Assembly (NCBI GenBank): GCA_031287285.1
Contig: JAITTC010000217.1
Coordinates: 1 to 10,095 of the forward strand
DNA: 10,095 bases
From: Christensenellaceae bacterium
Lineage (GTDB): Bacteria > Bacillota > Clostridia > Christensenellales > UBA1750
Reading direction: 5' to 3'
Under the pieces are notes generated by a model that saw only the letters and a program-made list of their open reading frames with translations, made no database searches and was not told the origin of the DNA. A program made the position numbers and the translations under genes. Position 1 is the first letter of the stretch. Each line of letters opens with the position of its first letter. Below are positions 5,201 to 10,095 of this stretch, piece after piece.

Positions 5201-6895
5201 TTATTCGTCGCCCGGCAGCCCCCCGGCAGCAGCCCTCGCCGCAAAGAAGCGGCCCATCCGCATCCGGATGGTGCGCTCTGTCGCGCCATACTCCTTGGCA
5301 AGGGCCGCAAAGTCAGGCTCGGTGCCCAAGATGAACTTCTCGTAGCCCGCCTTCACCGCGGCCAGCCAGCCGCCCCGCCCCCGAATCGGGGGAAAATGCC
5401 CCTCGAGGAAGTTCAAGTAGGCGGTCCAGGTTTCCACCGCGTATTCCATGGCCTCGGCGCTCTGGTATTCCTCGTGCATCCTCGTGACCGATTCGCGCAT
5501 GAGCTCCGCGTAGGGCTTGGGCGGCAGCGCGTTGAGGCGGATTTCCGCGTTCACCATCTGCACCATGCGGCCGCCGATCATCGCGAAGAAGGGCTTCTTC
5601 GCGCCGATGCGCACCAGGGCGTCAAGCCCCATCTGCTTCAGTCCGTCTGAGTGAATCGGCGAGAGGAGCAGCCTGCGAAGCTCCTCTTCGGCCTTCGCGC
5701 CGCCGGCCGCAGCCAAAACCACGACGGCCTTGGCCACCATCTCGTCTTCGCCCTGCAGGGCAGCCTCCAGGGCGACGAGGGTTTCATCCCGTTCAAGCTC
5801 CGCGCGAAGGCCCTCGCCATCCGCATACATCGAGATGAGCCCGGCCAGCCTTTCGTCGATTTTGCCGCGCTGCTCGGGGCCGTATTCAAAGCTTAGGGGG
5901 AACTTTTCAGGCGCTTGCCCGCCAGAGAGGCGCGCCTGGCAGCATTCGAGCAAATGAAGGGCCAGAACATGGCTGGGTTCCGCCAAAAGGGCGCGCTCCA
6001 GCTGCTTGATGGCGACATCAAACCTGCCCTCGTTGTATTGGCAGACGGCGGAAAGGTAGAGCATCGTGCTCTCGTAGGGGCAAAGCAGCAAAATGCGCTT
6101 TAGGCCCTGCATGAGCTCGCCCTCCATCGAAAGTTCCGCCATGCTCAGGCAGTATTTATAGAGCTCGTCGATTTCCTCCATGATTTCGGGGTTCAGCCGC
6201 GCGACCATGCGGGCCGCCTTTTCGGCCTGGCCCTCGTTCTTAAAGAGCAGGGCCGCGTTGCAGCAGGCGTGGACGTTCAGGGCGTCCTGCTTTAGGATGA
6301 TGCGCAGCTGCTCCCAGGCGGCGGGCATCTCTTCCATGCAGATATAGGCAAGCGCCAGGTTGTTGCGCACATAGCTCAGGCTCTCATCCCGGGCCAGCAC
6401 CTCGCGGAAGAGCTCCGCGGCGCCGCTCGGGTCGCCCGCGTCGAGGGCAGCCTTGCCGCGCTCCGCCAAGTCCTCCAGTTCCCGGTCGATGCCGTCCTCG
6501 ATTTCGGATTCCTCGATCTGCTCCATGCCATCGCGCGCCAGGTAGGCAAACTCGCCCTCGCCAAAGGAGTTCAAATAGTTTTCGAAGACGGAATAGGCCT
6601 GGGCGTAATCGCCCATGGCCATGTAGTTGCAGCCCATCGCGAACATGACCTCTTCCGGGCAGTCCTCCCTGTGGAGCAGCAGCCCAAGCTCGGTGTTTGA
6701 CTGCTCAAACAGCCCCATGCGCGCGTAGGCGTCGGCCAGATCCAGGGCGATGTCGACGTTTACGGGGTCGAGCTTCTGGGCCCTGCGCAGATTGCGAAGG
6801 CCCGAAAGAAAGTCCTGCTTGTCGATCAGGCGCACGGCGCGCCTGTGAAAAAATCGGCTGTCGGCCTCAAACGGCACGACCCTATCCTTCGGCAT
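5201..6895 (-). CDS. TPR-repeat protein with HEAT-like middle and C-terminal HTH-like segment
   Basis: The 564-residue protein is a long helical scaffold. TPR-type helix pairs cover roughly residues 13-114 (for example DFLSGLRNLRRAQKLDPVNV and GLFEQSNTELGLLL), 140-230 (GDPSGAAELFREVLARD; YVRNNLALAYICMEEMPAAW) and 275-320 (EGRFDVAIKQLERALLAEPS). An acidic linker lies at 125-143. Residues 370-440 look more like HEAT repeats (ETLVALEAALQGEDEMVAKA, GLDALVRIGAKKP). The C-terminal segment 528-551 (DFAALAKEYGATERTIRMRM) has the spacing of a helix-turn-helix, similar to sigma-like or replication-organiser HTHs. There is no signal peptide or membrane segment, so it is probably cytosolic. Start ATG 6895 has a perfect AGGAGG 6 nt upstream, and a candidate promoter precedes it. 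It heads a likely operon with the HEAT, HD and methyltransferase genes. Function unknown; a protein-binding regulator is possible. Confidence 0.85.
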   Translation of the reverse strand: MPKDRVVPFEADSRFFHRRAVRLIDKQDFLSGLRNLRRAQKLDPVNVDIALDLADAYARMGLFEQSNTELGLLLHREDCPEEVMFAMGCNYMAMGDYAQAYSVFENYLNSFGEGEFAYLARDGMEQIEESEIEDGIDRELEDLAERGKAALDAGDPSGAAELFREVLARDESLSYVRNNLALAYICMEEMPAAWEQLRIILKQDALNVHACCNAALLFKNEGQAEKAARMVARLNPEIMEEIDELYKYCLSMAELSMEGELMQGLKRILLLCPYESTMLYLSAVCQYNEGRFDVAIKQLERALLAEPSHVLALHLLECCQARLSGGQAPEKFPLSFEYGPEQRGKIDERLAGLISMYADGEGLRAELERDETLVALEAALQGEDEMVAKAVVVLAAAGGAKAEEELRRLLLSPIHSDGLKQMGLDALVRIGAKKPFFAMIGGRMVQMVNAEIRLNALPPKPYAELMRESVTRMHEEYQSAEAMEYAVETWTAYLNFLEGHFPPIRGRGGWLAAVKAGYEKFILGTEPDFAALAKEYGATERTIRMRMGRFFAARAAAGGLPGDE

Positions 6896-6946
6896 TCCCT
6901 TCCTCCTCGCCCGCGACCCCGCGAATTCATGGGCTTTTATGGTGTA

Positions 6947-6975
6947 AGTATATCATAGACTCGTTAATCTTTCGA
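6947..6975 (-). promoter_or_regulatory. Candidate sigma-A promoter with extended -10 for the TPR operon
   Basis: The minus strand reads TCGAAA (6970-6975, four of six matches to TTGACA), a 17-bp spacer, then TATACT (6947-6952) preceded by TGA, which gives the extended -10 pattern TGnTATACT. The TGA is at once the stop codon of the pseudouridine synthase gene. Start of transcription near 6940 would leave a leader of about 45 nt before the TPR ATG at 6895. No terminator separates it from the upstream gene. Confidence 0.55.
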
Positions 6976-7870
6976 GAACGGATTGAAAATCCTCGGGCGG
7001 TTCCGCCTCGAATCGCATCGTATCGCCGCTTGCCGGGTGCGCAAAGCTCAGGGCTGCCGCGTGGAGCATCAGCGGGCAGTTCTTGATTCTGCCGCCAGCC
7101 TGCGGGCCGTAAATCACATCCCCGCAAACCGGGTGGCCGATCTCCTTCATGTGCACGCGGATCTGATGGGTGCGCCCGGTTTCGAGCTTGAGCCACAAAA
7201 GGCAGGCAGCCTTGTATCTTTCAAGCACGCGGTAATTCGTCTTGGCCCAGCGGCCGCCAGGCAGCACGGCCATCTTCTTCCTATCCCTTGGGCTGCGGCC
7301 GATCGGCGCCTCCACGCTGCCCTCGTCAGCCCTTAGGTTTCCCTCCACCAGCGCAAGGTCCTCCCTTGCCGCCTGGCGCGCCTTAATCTGCGCAGAAAGC
7401 GCGATATGCGCCCTGTCGCTCTTGGCGACCACGAGCAGGCCCGTCGTGTCTTTGTCAAGCCTATGCACGATGCCGGGGCGCAATTCGCCGCCGATGCCAG
7501 ACAGCTCCCCCTCCATGGCGTAGAGCAGACCGTTGACCAGGGTATCGGCGCCGTGGCCCGGCGCCGGGTGCACCACGAGGCCGCGCGGCTTGTTGATCAC
7601 GGCCAAGTCCTGGTCCTCATAGAGGATGGGGATCTCCATTTGCGTCTTCACGGCGCTCAGCGGCTCCGGCGGGGGAATTCGAAGCTCGAGCCTGTCGCCC
7701 TCCTTTAGGCGCAGGCCCAATTTTTGCGGTATTTCGCCATTCAGGCGCAAAAGGCCCTGCTCGAAGAGCTTGGCAATCCGCGAGCGCGACCATTCGCCGG
7801 AAGCAGACAAAAAGGCATCCAAGCGGATGCCTTCATCGCCTTTTTGCGCGATTTTAAGGATTTTCTCCAC
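6953..7870 (-). CDS. rluD: RluA/RluD-family RNA pseudouridine synthase with active-site Tyr replaced by Asp
   Basis: RluA-family enzymes isomerise uridine to pseudouridine, usually in 23S rRNA. The 305-residue protein has an N-terminal S4 RNA-binding domain (about 12-70; RLDAFLSASGEWSRSRIAKL). The catalytic domain has VINKPRGLVVHP (91-102), the catalytic Asp D139 in HRLDKDTTGLL, PIGRSPRDRKKMAV (189-202), and LETGRTHQIRVHM (229-241). Odd: residue 171, exactly 32 after the catalytic Asp, is Asp (codon GAC at 7358-7360) in the segment REDLALVEG, where the family has REYLALVEG-like sequence with the conserved active-site tyrosine (Y96 in E. coli RluA, also 32 after D64). The start GTG 7870 has AAAGGAG 7 nt upstream and overlaps the end of lspA by 17 nt. 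The frame is open further upstream inside lspA, but no suitable start is supported there. The usual B. subtilis counterpart is YlyB, also next to lspA. The target site is not known. Confidence 0.93.
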   Translation of the reverse strand: MEKILKIAQKGDEGIRLDAFLSASGEWSRSRIAKLFEQGLLRLNGEIPQKLGLRLKEGDRLELRIPPPEPLSAVKTQMEIPILYEDQDLAVINKPRGLVVHPAPGHGADTLVNGLLYAMEGELSGIGGELRPGIVHRLDKDTTGLLVVAKSDRAHIALSAQIKARQAAREDLALVEGNLRADEGSVEAPIGRSPRDRKKMAVLPGGRWAKTNYRVLERYKAACLLWLKLETGRTHQIRVHMKEIGHPVCGDVIYGPQAGGRIKNCPLMLHAAALSFAHPASGDTMRFEAEPPEDFQSVLERLTSL

Positions 7871-8417
7871 TGCTTTGCTCCTTTGAAAGCGGCTCTTCGG
7901 CGCCCTTGTTTTCGCGCCCCTCCAAGAACAACAGCCAAACCCCCAGCGCGATGACCCCGCCGACCACGCAGCTATCGGCCACGTTGAAGACCGCGAAGCG
8001 GATGAGGTAAAAGTCGAGCATGTCGACCACATAGCCGTAAAGCGCGCGATCGATCAGGTTGCCGATCGCCCCGCCCAAAACAAAGGCAAGCGAGAGCTTC
8101 GGCCAGAGCGGAAGCTGCTTTTTGGCAAAAAACAGCCTGTAAACGATGTAGATCGAAACCGCCAGGCTCACGGCGATCAGCGGGACGCGCTGGTTTTCGA
8201 AGATGCCGAAGGACGCGCCCCTATTTTCGACATAAAGGAAGCGAAAAATCCCCGGGATCAGATCGACGACCGGCCTCGGGCTGCCCGCGCTCGGCCGCAA
8301 GGCCTCGGTCGCCCAAAACTTGACCAGCCGATCGGCCAGGATGGCCAAAATCGCAAGCCCCGCGCAAAAAAAGCCTTCTTTTGCCCAATTTCGCGTCTTT
8401 ATCGGCTGCTTTTCCAA
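7854..8417 (-). CDS. lspA: Lipoprotein signal peptidase (signal peptidase II)
   Basis: This membrane aspartyl protease cuts the signal peptide from diacylglyceryl-modified prolipoproteins just before the lipid-bearing cysteine. The 187-residue protein has four hydrophobic segments (about 15-36, 77-97, 108-122 and 145-165). Conserved motifs are ENRGASFGIF (64-73), GGAIGNLIDR (115-124), VVDMLDFY (130-137) and FNVADSCVVGG (144-154). The likely catalytic pair is D132 in VVD and D148 in FNVAD. A hydrophilic tail after 166 holds several Lys and Glu. The best start is TTG 8417, with a G-rich AGGGGGG (8427-8433) 9 nt upstream and only 5 nt after the divIVA stop. A non-ATG start fits a cluster with others of that kind. 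The 3' end overlaps the start of the pseudouridine synthase gene by 17 nt. Confidence 0.95.
   Translation of the reverse strand: MEKQPIKTRNWAKEGFFCAGLAILAILADRLVKFWATEALRPSAGSPRPVVDLIPGIFRFLYVENRGASFGIFENQRVPLIAVSLAVSIYIVYRLFFAKKQLPLWPKLSLAFVLGGAIGNLIDRALYGYVVDMLDFYLIRFAVFNVADSCVVGGVIALGVWLLFLEGRENKGAEEPLSKEQSSGENP
7878..7884 (-). promoter_or_regulatory. Ribosome binding site fixing the GTG start of the pseudouridine synthase
   Basis: AAAGGAG on the minus strand lies 7 nt before GTG 7870, inside the last codons of lspA. It decides for the GTG start against a longer open frame that runs back through lspA to about 8032. Confidence 0.75.
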
Positions 8418-8422
8418 GGAAA

Positions 8423-8884
8423 TCAGCCCCCCTGACGCTCTTGGCCGATGCCGCTATCTTCCAAAATCTGCAACTGCGCGTTCATCAGCATGCGGAAGTT
8501 CGCGCGGTAGAGATTGGCCTGCCGCTTGATCTCCTCGATCTGGGCCTGGTACGCGCCGATCTCATCCTGCGCATGCTGAATGATGCGCCTTGCCTGCTCG
8601 TTGGCCGTGCCCACGATGCCCTCCGCGCGGAAGTTTGCATTGCGCGTGGTTTCTTCCGCGCTGCGCTGGGCCACCATCAGGGTTTCGCGCAGCGTGGCTT
8701 CGAGGTTCTTCATGTAATTCAGCTGCTCGGCAGTGGCCTGCAGCTGCTCGCGCAGGGCCTTGTTCTCGTTGCTAAGCGCCTCGATATGCGCGGCGAGCTG
8801 CCGCAGGTACTCGTTGACTGCCTCCTCGTCATAACCCCGCAGCTTGCGCGGGAAGTCCTTTGCGATGATCTGTTCGGATGCCAT
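8423..8884 (-). CDS. divIVA: DivIVA-family pole and septum marker
   Basis: DivIVA binds negatively curved membrane at septa and poles and recruits division, chromosome-anchoring or wall-synthesis proteins. The 153-residue protein has the N-terminal lipid-binding domain with KDFPRKLRGYDEEAVNEYL (9-27), followed by long coiled-coil stretches (about 28-65 and 70-145, e.g. HIEALSNENKALREQL). L15 stands at the place of the membrane-inserting Phe (F17) of B. subtilis, keeping a hydrophobic side chain, and R16 keeps the basic neighbour. The protein is close to the B. subtilis length, with a short unstructured end. Start ATG 8884 is fixed by a strong AGGGAGG 8 nt upstream; an in-frame ATG at 8917 would overlap nothing useful and lacks a comparable site. 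It lies 40 nt after ylmH and 5 nt before lspA. Confidence 0.95.
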   Translation of the reverse strand: MASEQIIAKDFPRKLRGYDEEAVNEYLRQLAAHIEALSNENKALREQLQATAEQLNYMKNLEATLRETLMVAQRSAEETTRNANFRAEGIVGTANEQARRIIQHAQDEIGAYQAQIEEIKRQANLYRANFRMLMNAQLQILEDSGIGQERQGG

Positions 8885-8892
8885 TTGCGGCC

Positions 8893-8899
8893 CCTCCCT
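8893..8899 (-). promoter_or_regulatory. Ribosome binding site fixing the divIVA start
   Basis: AGGGAGG on the minus strand, 8 nt before ATG 8884, decides for this start and against the in-frame ATG at 8917, which would add 11 residues. Confidence 0.8.
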
Positions 8900-8924
8900 T
8901 GTGTGCTTTGAATCCACCGTAATC

Positions 8925-9662
8925 CTAGCTTAATTTCGCCTCAATCTCAATGAATAACCTGCCCCTTTTGCTCTCGCCGCGCACATCCAATATGTGGATT
9001 CTTCCCTTGCCCCGCAGCGAGATGCGATCCCCCGGGCCAAGCTGCCGATCCGCCCGCAATTCCTCGCGCCAGTTCACGAAGCAAAGCCCTTGCTCGATGA
9101 GCAGCTTCGCTTTCGCCCTGGGCAGCCGCGCCGTTTGCTGAAGCACAGCGTCGAGCCGGAGCGAGGGAACGTTGATGAGCATCCTCTTGCCCTCTTCGGG
9201 CGGCGGCAAGGCGCCTTCATGCCGCGAAACCCTCACCGAAACCCGCCCGGCCTGCTTTAAATTCAGCCGAATATATTCCGCCATACTCTCGAGCACCGCC
9301 ACGATGGCGGCGCCTTCTTCCAGGCGAATGTCGCCCACGCAGTCCCTTTCGATGCCGAGGGCCAAAATCGCGCCCAAAAGGTCGCGATGGCCGGGGGAGC
9401 CAAAGCGGTCGTCCCAAGCGATGTTCAAAAAGGCCACCGGCGCCTCCTGCATCCCCTGCCTTGGGCCAAATCCCAGCACCACGCGCTCGCTTTCATCGTC
9501 CCCGCCAAAAAAAGAGAGCTCCACGCCGTTTTCAGCGGCCAGGCGCAGCGCCAAGGCGCGCAAATCGGGGCTTAAAAAGGACGAAAAACAGGCCCCACCT
9601 CGGGAGGCCCGCCGAATGAGATCCAGTATTCGTATCTCGCCCTGCCGCCCTTGCTCGCTCAT
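8925..9662 (-). CDS. ylmH: YlmH-type S4-domain RNA-binding protein
   Basis: YlmH binds RNA through a C-terminal S4 domain; in B. subtilis it has been linked to ribosome-associated quality control and sits in the division cluster. The 245-residue protein shows the N-terminal YlmH part, including FLNIAWDDRFGSPGHRDLLG (78-97), GAILALGIERDCVGDI (97-112), and the S4 domain from 168 on (LRLDAVLQQTARLPRAKAKL, then IEQGLCFVNW and GDRISLRGKGR). Cysteines or membrane segments are not a feature. The chosen start is ATG 9662, whose A is shared with the yggT TGA stop (TGATG), the classic coupling overlap. Two in-frame non-ATG codons (TTG 9668, GTG 9665) come just before it and could be used instead, changing only two residues. 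No clear Shine-Dalgarno sequence is seen, which fits translational coupling. It is followed by divIVA after 40 nt. Confidence 0.94.
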   Translation of the reverse strand: MSEQGRQGEIRILDLIRRASRGGACFSSFLSPDLRALALRLAAENGVELSFFGGDDESERVVLGFGPRQGMQEAPVAFLNIAWDDRFGSPGHRDLLGAILALGIERDCVGDIRLEEGAAIVAVLESMAEYIRLNLKQAGRVSVRVSRHEGALPPPEEGKRMLINVPSLRLDAVLQQTARLPRAKAKLLIEQGLCFVNWREELRADRQLGPGDRISLRGKGRIHILDVRGESKRGRLFIEIEAKLS

Positions 9663-9967
9663 CACCAAACCAGGCGCAAAAGCCCAGCCGCCGCCATCGC
9701 GACTATCCTCTGCAAAATGCTTATGGCAAGAATGGTGAAAAACGGTGCCAAATCAATCGGCAAGCGGCCGTTGGTCAGCCGCCGCGCCAAGGGGCGGAAG
9801 GGCAGGATGATCGGCTCGCTCAACCGGACGACGACCTGCATCAGCCGGCTATAGGGCGAAATAAACCAGCTCAGCAAGGCGCGCGCCAGGATCAGGATCG
9901 ATCCGATATTCAGAAGGGTATCCAGCACCGTCGCCACGGCGCGAATGACCTGCGCTGCAACTCCCAA
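9662..9967 (-). CDS. ylmG: YggT-family (YlmG) membrane protein
   Basis: This 101-residue protein has two hydrophobic segments, about 12-36 and 72-98, around a short loop with the family motif RLSEPIILPFRPLARR (48-63) and PIDLAPFFTILAI (70-82). YggT/YlmG proteins are small inner-membrane proteins found beside sepF; their precise role is unclear, with a link to division or chromosome distribution reported in bacteria and plastids. The start is TTG 9967 with AGGAG 9 nt upstream (9977-9981), since no ATG is placed well. The stop TGA shares a base with the ATG of ylmH. It begins 28 nt after sepF. Confidence 0.93.
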   Translation of the reverse strand: MGVAAQVIRAVATVLDTLLNIGSILILARALLSWFISPYSRLMQVVVRLSEPIILPFRPLARRLTNGRLPIDLAPFFTILAISILQRIVAMAAAGLLRLVW

Positions 9968-9976
9968 AACCTTATG

Positions 9977-9981
9977 CTCCT
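9977..9981 (-). promoter_or_regulatory. Ribosome binding site fixing the TTG start of yggT
   Basis: AGGAG on the minus strand lies 9 nt before TTG 9967. It is the only good site in the 28-nt gap after sepF and supports the non-ATG start. Confidence 0.65.
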
Positions 9982-9995
9982 AAAAGAAGTTTTGC

Positions 9996-10095
9996 CTAGT
10001 CGTAAGCCCTGCGGCCCTGCGGCGCCTCCGCGTAGGCGCCGGAAATTTCGATCGAGCCCGGCGCGAGCAGGTAGGTGGACGCGGCCGCGCGCTTG
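9996..10095 (-). CDS. sepF: SepF, C-terminal 32 residues (5' end outside window)
   Basis: SepF is a cytosolic Z-ring protein that tethers FtsZ to the membrane in Gram-positive bacteria. Only the last 32 codons and the TAG stop are in the window, so this ORF is short. The peptide contains STYLLAPGSIEISG, which matches the end of the SepF domain (B. subtilis has a TFLCTPDNVDVSG-like end), followed by a variable tail EAPQGRRAYD. Its place directly before yggT, ylmH and divIVA strongly supports the call. Length and N-terminal membrane helix cannot be judged from here. Confidence 0.85.
   Translation of the reverse strand, partial: KRAAASTYLLAPGSIEISGAYAEAPQGRRAYD

Noticed and set aside
4845..5345. 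Plus-strand frames of 156-166 codons opposite the HEAT and TPR genes
   Set aside because: The opposite strand holds the coherent repeat proteins with good ribosome binding sites; these frames show no recognisable domain.
7871..8032. Upstream extension of the pseudouridine synthase frame into lspA
   Set aside because: The extra residues are Ser/Arg-rich out-of-frame lspA translation, and a good ribosome binding site marks the GTG at 7870.
9172..9738. 188-codon plus-strand open frame opposite ylmH and yggT
   Set aside because: It lies antisense to two clearly recognised genes, has a low-complexity Ser/Arg/Pro composition typical of GC-rich shadow frames, and no family motif.
1..10095. CRISPR array, mobile element, tRNA/rRNA, phage or defence genes
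   Set aside because: No regularly spaced direct repeats, transposase or integrase motifs, tRNA-like folds or defence-family proteins were seen on either strand.

Overview
All thirteen supportable genes in this window lie on the minus strand, so transcription runs from high to low coordinates, and two genes are cut by the window edges. The gene order at the right (sepF, yggT/ylmG, ylmH, divIVA, lspA, an rluD-type pseudouridine synthase) is the division and cell-wall cluster of Firmicutes. High GC, strong AGGAGG-type ribosome binding sites, and several families that I know from memory mainly in Clostridia suggest a high-GC member of the Clostridia, probably chromosomal. I cannot place it more precisely.

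Right part (10095 to 6953): the end of sepF, then yggT, ylmH, divIVA, lspA and an RluA-family pseudouridine synthase are tightly packed, with gaps of 5-40 nt or overlaps. Three of these genes start at non-ATG codons (TTG for yggT and lspA, GTG for the synthase). The cluster joins septum assembly (SepF, YggT), pole marking (DivIVA), an S4 RNA-binding protein (YlmH), lipoprotein signal peptide cleavage (LspA) and RNA modification. The ileS gene that lies between divIVA and lspA in Bacillus subtilis is absent. The synthase has aspartate where RluA-family enzymes carry a conserved active-site tyrosine.

Middle part (6952 to 2457): a candidate extended -10 promoter overlaps the end of the synthase gene. 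It precedes a second probable operon: a large TPR protein with a C-terminal helix-turn-helix-like end, a HEAT-like helical repeat protein, an HD-domain phosphohydrolase-like protein, and a THUMP/RlmL-type rRNA guanine methyltransferase whose start overlaps the HD gene by 4 nt. The job of the first three is not known from the sequence. The last is probably 23S rRNA modification.

Left part (2392 to 1): a second candidate promoter with the same TGnTATACT core drives a small P-loop ATP-binding protein. A 13-bp perfect GC-rich inverted repeat follows it, then threonine synthase (thrC), then the first 104 codons of a bacterial PH-domain protein. Three A-tracts in helical phase sit between thrC and the PH gene. 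No gene-free stretch exceeds about 130 bases. I saw no tRNA, rRNA, mobile element, CRISPR array or defence system. Most of the window is ordinary housekeeping DNA; the points worth a second look are listed as findings.
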